This document shows, piece after piece, positions 32,647-42,229 of a stretch of DNA of 64,000 nucleotides (the first letter of the stretch is position 1; each line of letters starts with the position of its first letter). A program made the translations under genes and the position numbers. The notes beneath the pieces were generated by a model. It ran no database searches, was not told the origin of the DNA, and was given only the letters and a program-made list of their open reading frames with translations. Source of the stretch: Myxococcales bacterium (GTDB lineage Bacteria; Myxococcota_A; UBA9160; SMWR01). Location of the stretch: assembly GCA_022561775.1 (NCBI GenBank), contig JADFQO010000011.1, forward strand, positions 1 to 64,000, written 5' to 3'.

Positions 32647-35580
32647 TTGACCCGGTTCGCGGCGATCATCCTGACGATTCTCACGGGTTTCAGCGGCCTG
32701 GTGTACGAGGTGGCGTGGCAGAAATACCTGGCGACGCTGCTCGGTTCACATGGCGAAGCGACCGCCGCGACACTCGCCATCTTCCTCGGCGGTCTTTCCG
32801 TTGGCTACTCGCTATTTGGTAGGGCGACGCGACGACTCGTCGAGCGTTCGCGGCAGCGTCGAAAATTGCCCAGGCTGCTTCTCTTTTACGGTCTGATCGA
32901 GGCTGGTATCGGTGTCTACGCGTTGCTCTTTCCGCTGTTGTTCGGTGTTGCGCAAAAGTTCTCACTGCTGATTCCGATCGACACGGCTGGCTTCGCGTTC
33001 GGATTCGATGTGCTGCTATCAGCCCTGCTGATCGGGCCCCCGGCCGTCTTGATGGGCGGCACGATTCCGATCCTCACGCTGGGTCTCGCCGGAAGCCGGG
33101 AGCGCGCGACCCGGGTCCACGCGCTGATCTACGGATGCAATACGCTGGGCGCTTTTATCGGAGCGCTGGCCAGCGCGTTCATCTTGATACCGCGTCTGGG
33201 TCTCGACGGTGTACTCTATGCGATGGGTTCACTGAACATAATCGCGGGTTTCATCTTCCTATTGATCGATCGCTTCGGCGAGCGCGTTGCCCCGGATCTC
33301 GAGCACGGACCGCCAGTGACAACGGGTTCGATCGAGCGTTTCAGAGTGTATGCAGCAGTCGCATTGCTGGCAGGCTTTGCGATGATGGCACTTCAAACGA
33401 CCTTCAATCGAATCGGAGCTCTGGCATTCGGTTCGTCCCACTTTACCTTCGCGATCGTCGTCGCAGTCTTCGTACTCTGCATTGCCCTGGGGAGCTTCGC
33501 GGTCTCCCAATTTCGCAACATTCCGCGCATAGCGATCGCGATCACCCAGTGGGCGCTCGTGATTTACCTCCTGGTCCTCTACCAGCACGTCGAAAATGCT
33601 CCCTATTGGGCGCATACCATCCGCGTGATGTTCCGCGATCTGGATCAGGTTTTCTATCCTTTCTACATCGCGTCGTTTGCGTGTATTTTTCTCGTACTCG
33701 TGATTCCGATCGGCCTTTCGGGTGCGCTGCTTCCCCTGCTGTTCCACCACCTCCGAGGTGAAGTAGGAGACCTCGGTTCCGTAGCGGGTCGGCTCTACAG
33801 CTGGAATACGGTGGGTTCGTTGCTCGGCGCGTTGTTTGGCGGATACGTGCTGCTCTTCTGGCTCGACCTTCATCATATCTACCGACTCGCGTTGGCCGCA
33901 TTACTACTGGAATCGGCGCTCTTGACGGGACTTCTGCTTCGCATTTCGAATAGAATGGTCATTGCGCTCGTTCTGCTTCCCGCGTTGATCGGTTTCTACG
34001 CTCTTCCCGACTGGGCGCCTGAACGGCTCAGTGCGGGATTGTTTCGCCGCCGAACGCCCCAACCGACCAGCTTTTCCGGACCAGACGCCCATTTCGGTAC
34101 CAAGAACCGAAACGTCGTGATCGATTATAATGATGGGCCCACGGCCACTGTTACGGTCCGCGAAAGGACGGGGAAAGCTCCTCGGCCGGATCGATCGATC
34201 TACGTCAACGGAAAGTCGGACGGGAATCTGATCGCCGATTACCCGACAATGTCGCTGCTCGCGCTGATTCCGGCGTTGATGGCCGAGAAGGTGGAGCGGT
34301 GTTTCGTGATCGGTTTCGGGACCGGTGTGAGCACCGGTGAACTCGCCGCTCTCGAGTGGGTGCAGGAGGTCGATGTCGCCGAGATTTCTCAGGCAGTGAT
34401 CGAAGCAGCGCCGCTATTTGATAAAGGCAATCTCGGAGCGTCGAAGAATCCAAAAGTGACGATCCGTCGCGGAGACGCCTATCGGACACTGATGAGATCC
34501 GATGGAAAGTACGATGTCATCGTATCCGAACCCAGCAATCCATGGGTTACGGGCGTCGAGATGCTCTATAGCATCGAGTTCCTGGAGGCCGCTCGGTCGC
34601 ATCTGTCACGCGGTGGCGTCTACGCGCAGTGGATGCATCTATACGCGCTCGATGCCGAGACGATCGAACTCGTGCTGCGCAATTACACCGAAGTCTTTCC
34701 TCACGTATCGGTCTGGATCACGCAGCCAAGAGATCTTGTCTTGTTGGGATTTGACACACCCGAACGCGCACTCGACCTCGCGACGATCGAGGCTCGTTTT
34801 GAGCGGGTGGATTTCGCAGCGGGACTGAAGCGGGCGGGTGTCGAGAGTATCCCCGCTTTGCTCGCCCACGAACTGCTCCCGCTCGGAGTACTGCACGCTT
34901 CCGACCTCGACGGTCCATTCCACACTCTCCGTCATCCGCGTTTGAGCGATCTGGCGGCGCGTGCCTTCCTGACCGGAAACAACACGACGCTGCCGAAGTT
35001 TCCAACCCCTGAGGGTGCCGAGGTTGGCACTCAGAACTCCTTGCTTCGACGTTATGTCGGTGAGAAAGGCCCCCTACCGGAAGAGATCTCAGAGGCCGCG
35101 GTGCGGGTGACGTGTGCTCTCCAACTCGTCGAATGTACGACTCTGCTGGCTGACTGGCGGCGCGTCGATCCCAGATCAGAAGCCTTGAATGCGCTGATCG
35201 AGGAGTTTCGAAGTCATCCAGCGCTCGCAGGCCTGGTGGCCCGCGAGAAGCTCGCGGCCCTGGAGAGACTCTTTGGCGGGCGAACCCTGATCACTCTAGA
35301 AGGCCCCCGATCCCTGGCGCGCGCAAAACGGCTCAGCGGGCTCTACCTGACCTATTACCATCACGCAGTTCCTTTTGATCGGGAGATGCTCCGCGTCGCT
35401 TGGGGGAATTGCTCCGCCAGGGGCTGCGAGAGCGCTCAACATCGGGTCGAAAGGCAACTTGGGAAAATCGACGCGCCAAGGCAAAGCGCTGTTTCGCGGC
35501 GAAGGATTAGAGCAGGCAGTCCCGTGCCGAACGAAGAAACCGAAAGCACGGATCGCCTTCATTTGCCAGCAAGCGGCTGA
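32647..35580 (+). CDS. Polytopic membrane protein fused to a spermidine synthase-like domain
   Basis: The 977-residue protein has about 12 transmembrane helices in residues 1-470 (opening ILTGFSGLVYEVAWQKYLATLLG, a hallmark of these fusions). A spermidine-synthase/methyltransferase-like Rossmann domain spans about 500-720, with VIGFGTGVSTGELAAL for the cofactor, acidic VDVAEIS, and VSEPSNPWVTG at the active site. A further ~250-residue C-terminal extension is mostly helical. Such fused proteins are widespread and uncharacterised. Aminopropyl transfer is not proven, and the usual aspartate is Glu in SEPSNPW. TTG start with GGAGG eight bases upstream. Confidence 0.78.
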   Translation: MTRFAAIILTILTGFSGLVYEVAWQKYLATLLGSHGEATAATLAIFLGGLSVGYSLFGRATRRLVERSRQRRKLPRLLLFYGLIEAGIGVYALLFPLLFGVAQKFSLLIPIDTAGFAFGFDVLLSALLIGPPAVLMGGTIPILTLGLAGSRERATRVHALIYGCNTLGAFIGALASAFILIPRLGLDGVLYAMGSLNIIAGFIFLLIDRFGERVAPDLEHGPPVTTGSIERFRVYAAVALLAGFAMMALQTTFNRIGALAFGSSHFTFAIVVAVFVLCIALGSFAVSQFRNIPRIAIAITQWALVIYLLVLYQHVENAPYWAHTIRVMFRDLDQVFYPFYIASFACIFLVLVIPIGLSGALLPLLFHHLRGEVGDLGSVAGRLYSWNTVGSLLGALFGGYVLLFWLDLHHIYRLALAALLLESALLTGLLLRISNRMVIALVLLPALIGFYALPDWAPERLSAGLFRRRTPQPTSFSGPDAHFGTKNRNVVIDYNDGPTATVTVRERTGKAPRPDRSIYVNGKSDGNLIADYPTMSLLALIPALMAEKVERCFVIGFGTGVSTGELAALEWVQEVDVAEISQAVIEAAPLFDKGNLGASKNPKVTIRRGDAYRTLMRSDGKYDVIVSEPSNPWVTGVEMLYSIEFLEAARSHLSRGGVYAQWMHLYALDAETIELVLRNYTEVFPHVSVWITQPRDLVLLGFDTPERALDLATIEARFERVDFAAGLKRAGVESIPALLAHELLPLGVLHASDLDGPFHTLRHPRLSDLAARAFLTGNNTTLPKFPTPEGAEVGTQNSLLRRYVGEKGPLPEEISEAAVRVTCALQLVECTTLLADWRRVDPRSEALNALIEEFRSHPALAGLVAREKLAALERLFGGRTLITLEGPRSLARAKRLSGLYLTYYHHAVPFDREMLRVAWGNCSARGCESAQHRVERQLGKIDAPRQSAVSRRRIRAGSPVPNEETESTDRLHLPASG

Positions 35581-35593
35581 CTCCCCGCTTCTG

Positions 35594-36082
35594 TCAGCCC
35601 TGAATCTTCCAGGATCCGTCAGGCTGCCGACACGCCGTTCCGTAACTCTTGTGGACCTCGCCACCGATGACGATGTCGTGCTGATACTCGCGGCAGTGCT
35701 GACCGCTCGGGGCCTGGTAGGTACGGGTCGGCGTAACGCTACCCGAGTTCCCCGAATCGGGATTTCGCCATGCCGAGGATTCGCCAGTACGCGAGTTTTC
35801 GAACGCGCGCTGCGCGGCCTGTGCGGCCATCTCCTTGTCCTTCTGATCGAGTGCGTTGCCGACCGCCCCGCCCACGAGGCCGCCGAGCAAGACGCCGCCG
35901 AGGATGCCTGCGGTACCGCCTCCTGCTGCCGCAGCGATCAATCCACCGCTGGCCGCTCCGAGCATCCCACCCATGGTGGTCTTGGGGTTGTTCCGCACCG
36001 TCTCACCGGTCTGCGCGCAGGCGCTGAGTCCCAGCGCGATGATGACGATTGGGGCGATTGTTCTCAGGATCGTTAGCGACAT
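35594..36082 (-). CDS. Glycine-zipper outer-membrane lipoprotein (17-kDa antigen-like)
   Basis: The 162-residue protein starts at an ATG preceded by AAGGAGGAATTC. It has a lipoprotein signal peptide with a good lipobox (LSAC, Cys about residue 21). Next comes a Gly/Ala-rich glycine-zipper double helix (MLGAASGGLIAAAAGGG, VLLGGLVGGAVGNALD) and a C-terminal domain with the CREYQHDIVIGGEVHKSYGT pattern of the rickettsial 17-kDa surface antigen family. These lipoproteins sit at the outer membrane. It converges with the spermidine synthase-like gene 14 bases away. Confidence 0.82.
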   Translation of the reverse strand: MSLTILRTIAPIVIIALGLSACAQTGETVRNNPKTTMGGMLGAASGGLIAAAAGGGTAGILGGVLLGGLVGGAVGNALDQKDKEMAAQAAQRAFENSRTGESSAWRNPDSGNSGSVTPTRTYQAPSGQHCREYQHDIVIGGEVHKSYGTACRQPDGSWKIQG

Positions 36083-36450
36083 GAATTCCTCCTTGTTCCG
36101 ACACAACCGAGCCCGAGGTCGGAATCGAGACCTCCGTCCGAGAGTCACTCGGCTTGCGGTTTTCGAACTCCTCGACGGTAACGAAATACACGCCCGCGCT
36201 GTCAACATCCGGGCTCTCGTCCGATACCGCATCCATTCGCGTTGTCCTCGCGTCGGTAGCCACACGAGCATAGACCATGCCGATGAATCTGGTGCGGGGC
36301 TTGGTGTCGAATGCCCGGGTGTCGAGCACTGTGCCGATGAGGCCCTTCCGAGGATCCAGGGCCAAAGGGCCGTGCGGGAGCGCCTCGGCTCTGTGCCCTC
36401 AGAATGCGAGGGAACCGCTCATCGGAAAGTGGGGCAGAGTCAGCCCTTTC
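36083..36450. other. Intergenic region between lipoprotein and PilZ genes
   Basis: About 370 bases upstream of the minus-strand lipoprotein. It holds that gene's promoter, which I could not define. No gene, RNA or repeat was recognised. Confidence 0.4.
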
Positions 36451-38277
36451 TCAGGCCTGGTTCGAGACGACGCCCGCTGGGACCACCCCCGCGTCGCCAT
36501 GTGGATCGATCGACTCGACTGCGGGTAGTTGGGAGACGATCGCTTCGATGCGGGCTGTCATCTCCGGCGAAAGATCGACGAAGTGCAGGAACAGCCCGCT
36601 TCCACCCTCGTCGCTGGAAACCTCTGCACTCAGGATCAGCGGCTCTTGCTGCGACGTATCGAACAGCGCGAGTCGGAGCTGGTTGCCGAGGTCGAGGCCT
36701 AGCTGTCGCACCACTCGAATCCCATCGACCGAAAGGTCGCGACCGAGCAGCGCTTGAACGACGCTTGCTTCCTCGTCGACCTGGATGATTTCCTGTTCGA
36801 ATACACCGCGGCGCGTCGGTCGTTGGAGGGCGGCCGAGGAGGGATCTTGCAATTCGGTGGTAGTCGGACCCTCCGCCCTGGTTTTGGAGGGAGCCTCCAC
36901 GTGGGTCTGGGAATCTTCGGCTTGCGGTCCCGATGCGGGGGCTTCTTCTTCGTGCGCTTCGACTGCCGGAGTCGCGGCTTGGGAGCGCTCGCTGCGCGGT
37001 AGCATCGGCGGGCTCTCGCTCCATCTCTCGCAGAGATCCACGAGAACCTTGCGTGCCGCGGGCGTGATGTCGTCCAGAGTCACTCCGAGCGCAGTGCGTT
37101 CGTTTCCGCTGTGCGCCGCGTTGGGTGTGCTGCGGAGTACTTTTCCGCGAAGCTTGAGCGCCTTCCCACCGACAGTTTCGGCCGGGATCTTGATCGCGAT
37201 GCTCGCGCCCACTTGCGGGCTGTTCCTCACCAACAGGCAGCACCCCGCCCGGGAAATATCCAGCAAGCGACCACGGCTCCGCCTCCAGCCGACCCGCCAG
37301 CTCACCTCGCACCCGACGGGGTGGCGAACCCGCCCGCGTCGATCGCGCTCCGCGTAGACCGCGTAGCGGAGCAGGAGTCGCAGCGCTTCGGGGTGCACGT
37401 GCGGGCGGAGCAGATAGCGGAAACCCTGCTGACGGATCTGCGAGCGCATGGTTTCCGAGATGTCTCCACAGACCGCGATTCCGACCAGCAGGTCGGTGTC
37501 GACCGGAATCGGATCCGACATCGCGATCTCCGCGGAGACGACGAGGAGCCTGGCGTCGTCGAGCGCCGCGAGCTGGGGATCGTAGGGTCCACACTGAATG
37601 GTCTCGACTCCCAGATCGCCGAGGATCTCGGCGATCTCGTCCAGGCCGGAACCTCCCACGAGCACCGCGATGAGCGGGCGCGGCGGCTTGGGTCTATTGG
37701 TTCGCTTGCTCCGCTGGGGTTCGCGTTTCTCGCCCTTCTTCGCTGACGGGCGCGCCGCCTTGGATCGTCTCTTTTCGGTGTCGTTGGAAACGTCCCTCGT
37801 CGTTGCGGCGTTTGCCTGCGGGGCCGGCTCCGGCCGTCGATCGCGGTCGCCGCCGTCAGCCCCTGGATCCGCTTCCGCAGCTGGTGCGCTCGCCTGCCCA
37901 TTCGGGTCGGTGTCCGGCGCCTGCGTGAAGTCGTAGTCGCTTTGGATCGCTTCATCGAGCGCACAATCAGCCGTGAGAAGCCCGTATTCGCGCGGCGCAT
38001 CGAGGATCTTCACACCGATCCCGGGCTGGATCACCGTGGTGAGCGTGGCCGGCACGGACCGGCGACGCACCACACAGCCGCGCAGGGTCATGGCCGGCGC
38101 TGACACCGAGACCGCCAGATGAATGTCGATCTCCGCTCCGGGCGAGAGCGTCGCGTTGGTCCGGATGAAGATTCCCAAGGGGCCGATGTCGAGGATGATC
38201 CCGCGGTGGGCGCTCGTCCCGTGAAAGAACTCGCAGGTGAGCCTGCGCTTGATTCTCCGGCCTTCTCGTCGCTCCAT
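36451..38277 (-). CDS. Triple PilZ-domain protein with a receiver-like middle domain
   Basis: The 608-residue protein has three PilZ-like regions. PilZ-1 (residues 1-100) has the RxxxR-type start MERREGRRIKRR but DIGPLG in place of DxSxxG. PilZ-2 (about 311-425) has RRGRVRHP and a canonical DISRAG. PilZ-3 (about 490-595) has RRGVF and DLSVDG. Residues 200-305 resemble a degenerate response-regulator fold (IAVLVGGSGLDEIAEIL, ending RYLLRPHVHPEAL). Disordered Lys/Pro/Glu-rich linkers separate the parts. PilZ domains bind cyclic di-GMP. It is divergent from the pilY1-minor pilin cluster, so control of pilus output is a reasonable inference. Confidence 0.75.
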   Translation of the reverse strand: MERREGRRIKRRLTCEFFHGTSAHRGIILDIGPLGIFIRTNATLSPGAEIDIHLAVSVSAPAMTLRGCVVRRRSVPATLTTVIQPGIGVKILDAPREYGLLTADCALDEAIQSDYDFTQAPDTDPNGQASAPAAEADPGADGGDRDRRPEPAPQANAATTRDVSNDTEKRRSKAARPSAKKGEKREPQRSKRTNRPKPPRPLIAVLVGGSGLDEIAEILGDLGVETIQCGPYDPQLAALDDARLLVVSAEIAMSDPIPVDTDLLVGIAVCGDISETMRSQIRQQGFRYLLRPHVHPEALRLLLRYAVYAERDRRGRVRHPVGCEVSWRVGWRRSRGRLLDISRAGCCLLVRNSPQVGASIAIKIPAETVGGKALKLRGKVLRSTPNAAHSGNERTALGVTLDDITPAARKVLVDLCERWSESPPMLPRSERSQAATPAVEAHEEEAPASGPQAEDSQTHVEAPSKTRAEGPTTTELQDPSSAALQRPTRRGVFEQEIIQVDEEASVVQALLGRDLSVDGIRVVRQLGLDLGNQLRLALFDTSQQEPLILSAEVSSDEGGSGLFLHFVDLSPEMTARIEAIVSQLPAVESIDPHGDAGVVPAGVVSNQA

Positions 38278-38669
38278 GGCTCCGCCACCCGAAGAGGGAA
38301 GATTCAGCCTCTACGGGCACTTCGGTTATCGGTTCCCGGGGTCTGCGAGTTGACGCCCGCGTGCGTCGGCGGCAGGCGGCGAGCAGGACCGCCCCCAGTC
38401 CCTCGACAGCAAGAGCGAACCGCAGATGCGCAACTCGAGCCCACGACAGCATGGGTGAACCGCAGATGCGCAACTCAAGCGCGAGACGGTGATGGACGAT
38501 GAACTTCGTGCAGTTTTTACTCAAGTGGCTAGTCGAGAAATCCGATGTGGGTATTGCACCACAATATCTGCAGGACGCCGCTGGGTCGAGCGGATGCCCG
38601 AACCCCACTGCGGTGTCGCGCGCGACTCGCCGGGCGCTGACAGGGCCGGACGATGCTCGAGGTAAACGA
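38278..38669. other. Divergent region between the PilZ gene and pilY1
   Basis: About 390 bases with promoters expected for both directions. A perfect 20-bp direct repeat (listed separately) is the main structure. I found no clear sigma-54 or sigma-70 promoter. The frame open upstream of pilY1 (from 38499) has no signal peptide and looks non-coding. Confidence 0.45.
38417..38476 (+). repeat. Direct repeat of 20 bp with 40-bp period upstream of pilY1
   Basis: GAACCGCAGATGCGCAACTC occurs at 38417-38436 and again at 38457-38476, followed in both by a matching AGC after one base. The 40-bp period is close to four helical turns, which would put two bound proteins on the same face. Candidate activator sites for the pilus cluster or the divergent PilZ gene. 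Confidence 0.6.
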
Positions 38670-41600
38670 ATGACCGCACTGCCCCATTCGACGAAAAGTG
38701 TTCTTGCGCATTTCCTGGCGGCGTTCGCTTGCCTGCTGATGCCCGCGTCAGCGAGCGCGCAGAGCGGCGATGACCTGTTTCTCCTGCAGTCCGCGGTGGC
38801 GCCCAACGTGATTCTGTTCATGGACAATTCCGACTCGATGAACCACATCGAGTGGCATCGGGCGTTCGACATCGAGATGGCGCCCGACGCTAGCTATTGC
38901 ACCAACTCTTCGGACTTCGGTGGCGTTCTCGATCCCGATTTGGTGTATTCGATCGGAGCCACCGTAAACGACGCCAATTGCGATAGCCCGGCGCGTGCCG
39001 ATCGAAAGGTCTACGGCGTTCGAAATCCCCTACCGACCTACTGGAGCGGCCGCTACCTGATGTGGTACCTCGGTCTCGACCAGGGCGACGCTGGTGACGC
39101 GGCGATTCTCGCCGAGATCGCTACCGCGAAAGCCAATGTCGCGGGCTGCACCGAGGCGGGCGCCGCGAAATTCTTGGCCGAGAAGTACCGGCGCACGCGC
39201 TTTGAAGCCAGCAAACAGGTTCTGTTGGACCTGCTCTGCGTCGCGGAGACCAAGAACGTCCGATTCGGGTCCGCGGAGTTCCGCGTGCCGGCTGACGTCG
39301 GCAGCGTCGACCCCAACGGCGGGTTTCTCACGTCGGACCTCGGTCGATCCAATCCGAACCACGCCGCCGAACTCGAATCGTCGATCAAGACTTCCGCCAC
39401 GGCGTCGGACGGCACGCCGCTCGCGGAGACGCTGTTCCAGATCTACACCTACTGGATGCCGCGCGTCGCGGCGGATATGCCGCTCGGCGAAGACGGCAAT
39501 CCATTTCCAATCTACGAGTACGACAAGTTCGGCAACCGCTCCGCAGCGATTGGTTGGTTCGAAGACGCGATGCTCTTCGACTGCGAGAAGGCCTTCGTGA
39601 TCATCGTGACCGACGGCCTTCCCAGCCGGGACGACTTCGACTCCGACCCCGTCGATACTGCACTCGGATTCTCCGGTTTTGGTACCGGCGGCGCGACCGG
39701 CCTGATCGGCAACTACTACGCCGACGCGGAGGCCGAAGAGCCCGGCGGCGCCGACGAGGCCGCATTCTACCTCGATGACCTTGCGAAGTACATGTACGAC
39801 AAGGACTTCCGCCCCGATCTCGCGGGCGACCAGACCATCGATACCTACACGGTTGGTTTCGCGACGGATAGCGCCACGGACGATTACCTCGGCCGAACGG
39901 CCGTACTGGGCAACGGCACCTTCTACAAGGTCACGGACGGCGACGAGTTGACCGCTGCGCTGCTCGCGGCGTTGAACGACATCATTGAAAAATCGGCTTC
40001 CTTCACCGCGGCCACGGTACCTTCGGCTCGGACCGCGTCAGGCGCCGATTTCTACCAGAGTTTCTTCTTCCCGCGCGCCAAGAGCGCGTTCTGGGAGGGT
40101 CACGTCCGCGCCTGGACGATCGACGCGCTCGGCGCGATTCGCGACCAGAACGGCGATTGCGCGCTCGACGACCCCACGCCCCTTGAGTGCAACAGCGGAC
40201 CCTTCAAGCCGGGAGCCGTCTTCTACTGGGATGCCGCAGACGAGATCCCACTGCCCGATTCGCGCAATCTCTACGTCTCGAAGTCCGGCGTCGCGAGCGG
40301 CTCGATCCCCCCAGACTTCGTTTATACGAACATCGCCTCCACCGACCTGCTGCTCGACCCGTTTGCAGCGCCCCCGGACCCGGCGCCCAATAGCCCGCTC
40401 TACGCCATCGCCGGGAGCACCGCAACCAGCGAAGAGGGGCTGGCGGACGAGATCGTTCAACACGCGAGGGGTTGCTTCTTCGGCACGGGCGTCCCGAGCG
40501 ACGTCACGACTCCGCTGCCCTGCTTGGAGCGCCCCGCCCGCCTGGGAGACATCTTCCATTCGAACGCCATCGCAATCCGGCAACCCTCGCTGCGGCTCAA
40601 CGATCCGGGCTACGGCCCCTTCAAGGCCTTCTACTCGAGTCGCGATCGGGTCTTCTACGCCGGCACGAATGCGGGCTTCCTCGAGGCGCTCGACACCGGC
40701 TCGTGGATCGTGCCGTCTCCTCCTGCACTGCCCTACTACAGCAAGGGGACGGGTAGGGAGCTCTTCGGCTTCATGCCGTGGCAGGCTCGGCAGACCATCA
40801 AGAACCTCACGATCGACTCCCCGACCAACCGTCATCACTACGTCGACGGCGACGTGAACTCGGCGGATGTCTGGATCGACGCCCAGAATCCGGGGAGTCT
40901 GGGTTACAACGTGAGCCCGACCAACGGCAGCGAGTGGCACACCTTGCTCGTGGGCGCCCTGCGCGAAGGGGGAAACCACTTTTACGCGTTGGATGTCACC
41001 AATCCCAACGGGCCCAGTGGGTTCAATCCGCTCGATGGAGGCAATCGCGATTTTCCGCGCTACGCGTGGGAGTTCCCGGCTGAGGGCAATCTCTTCGATC
41101 AGTTCTTCATGGGAGAGACCTGGTCGAAACCCATCATCACGAAAGTCAAACTGAAGAATACGGCGGTGATCGGTCAGACCGTGAATCGTTGGGTCGCGAT
41201 CGTGACCGGTGGCTACGACGCGACGAGTGATCCCAATCCCGATGAGGTCACCGGCCTCAGCACCACCTACAACGCCTCTTCCCTCAAGGGGCGCGGCATC
41301 TACATCATCGACCTGAAGACCGGCCTTGTGATCGCAGAAAAGAAATTCGGATCCTTCACGGACCACCAGGCGTCCATGCTCTACTCCGTAGTCGGTACCC
41401 CTGCCGTCCTCGATCTCAATTTCGACGGTGTTGCCGATGTGATCTACGCAGGAGACATGGGTGGGAATCTCTGGAAATGGGCGATCCACGATGCCGGAGA
41501 GGATCGAATCAACGACGGCAGTGGCCTTCGAACCCAGCCGAATTGGCCCTTCAAGGCGTTCTTCGCCGCTGGGCCGGTGACTGTCGGAGGCGGGGTCAAC

Positions 41601-42227
41601 GCAGTGACCTACTACAAGAACTTGATGTTTCCGCCGGCGGCCGCTTTCTCCAATGGCCAGCTCTTTCTCGCCTTCGGGAGCGGCGAGCGTCGCAATCTTC
41701 AATTCGAGGGCGATGACAGAAAACCATGGGAGAACAACCGCTTCTACGTGATGATCGATTCGGACCCTTTCGAGATCGCATCACCGGCGCTCGCCACGAT
41801 TACCGAGGCCGACCTGACGGATTTCAGCGGAAGCGCAGCGGTTCAGAGCTTTAGCAACAAGGGTTTCTACATCATCGTCGCGGATGGCGAAAAATTCGTG
41901 ACCAACGTCGAACTCTTCAGCGGCGAGGTGATCGCAGCGACCTTCACACCAACCCCAGGTGCCGATCCCTGCACGGCCCGCGGTTTCGGCAACCTCTACA
42001 TCTTCGACGTCGAGACCGGAGAGGGCCATTTCACCGACGCATTCGGTGACCCGGAGCGCGGCCTCACGCTCGGGCCCGGCCTGCCGACAGATCCGAAGAT
42101 ATCGATCGGTGTGGGCGGCAAGGAAAATCGGATCGTGATCGAGAAGAGCGGTTCGGACATCGAGATCATCGAAGCCCCCAACGTCGATCTCAACGGCGCG
42201 ACACTCTTCTGGCGGGAGAACGACTGA
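38670..42227 (+). CDS. pilY1: PilY1-like type IV pilus adhesin/assembly factor
   Basis: The 1185-residue protein has a signal peptide (FLAAFACLLMPASASAQ), then a von Willebrand A-like region opening with VILFMDNSDSM, where DNSDS (52-56) is the metal-binding DxSxS. The C-terminal half is a PilY1-type beta-propeller with a calcium loop DLNFDGVADVIYAGDMGG. PilY1 sits at the pilus tip, primes assembly with the minor pilins, and can act in adhesion and surface sensing. ATG 38670 has GAGG seven bases upstream. It is first in a row with fimT, pilV, pilW and pilX, whereas pilY1 is usually placed after them. Confidence 0.85.
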   Translation: MTALPHSTKSVLAHFLAAFACLLMPASASAQSGDDLFLLQSAVAPNVILFMDNSDSMNHIEWHRAFDIEMAPDASYCTNSSDFGGVLDPDLVYSIGATVNDANCDSPARADRKVYGVRNPLPTYWSGRYLMWYLGLDQGDAGDAAILAEIATAKANVAGCTEAGAAKFLAEKYRRTRFEASKQVLLDLLCVAETKNVRFGSAEFRVPADVGSVDPNGGFLTSDLGRSNPNHAAELESSIKTSATASDGTPLAETLFQIYTYWMPRVAADMPLGEDGNPFPIYEYDKFGNRSAAIGWFEDAMLFDCEKAFVIIVTDGLPSRDDFDSDPVDTALGFSGFGTGGATGLIGNYYADAEAEEPGGADEAAFYLDDLAKYMYDKDFRPDLAGDQTIDTYTVGFATDSATDDYLGRTAVLGNGTFYKVTDGDELTAALLAALNDIIEKSASFTAATVPSARTASGADFYQSFFFPRAKSAFWEGHVRAWTIDALGAIRDQNGDCALDDPTPLECNSGPFKPGAVFYWDAADEIPLPDSRNLYVSKSGVASGSIPPDFVYTNIASTDLLLDPFAAPPDPAPNSPLYAIAGSTATSEEGLADEIVQHARGCFFGTGVPSDVTTPLPCLERPARLGDIFHSNAIAIRQPSLRLNDPGYGPFKAFYSSRDRVFYAGTNAGFLEALDTGSWIVPSPPALPYYSKGTGRELFGFMPWQARQTIKNLTIDSPTNRHHYVDGDVNSADVWIDAQNPGSLGYNVSPTNGSEWHTLLVGALREGGNHFYALDVTNPNGPSGFNPLDGGNRDFPRYAWEFPAEGNLFDQFFMGETWSKPIITKVKLKNTAVIGQTVNRWVAIVTGGYDATSDPNPDEVTGLSTTYNASSLKGRGIYIIDLKTGLVIAEKKFGSFTDHQASMLYSVVGTPAVLDLNFDGVADVIYAGDMGGNLWKWAIHDAGEDRINDGSGLRTQPNWPFKAFFAAGPVTVGGGVNAVTYYKNLMFPPAAAFSNGQLFLAFGSGERRNLQFEGDDRKPWENNRFYVMIDSDPFEIASPALATITEADLTDFSGSAAVQSFSNKGFYIIVADGEKFVTNVELFSGEVIAATFTPTPGADPCTARGFGNLYIFDVETGEGHFTDAFGDPERGLTLGPGLPTDPKISIGVGGKENRIVIEKSGSDIEIIEAPNVDLNGATLFWREND

Positions 42228-42229
42228 CG

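Noticed and set aside
36003-36365. Minus-strand ORF of 120 codons upstream of the glycine-zipper lipoprotein
   Set aside because: It overlaps the lipoprotein start, lacks a ribosome-binding site and has no recognisable feature.
40038-41702. Minus-strand open frame of 554 codons opposite pilY1
   Set aside because: pilY1 has signal peptide, MIDAS and propeller motifs on the other strand, and the antisense frame shows none.
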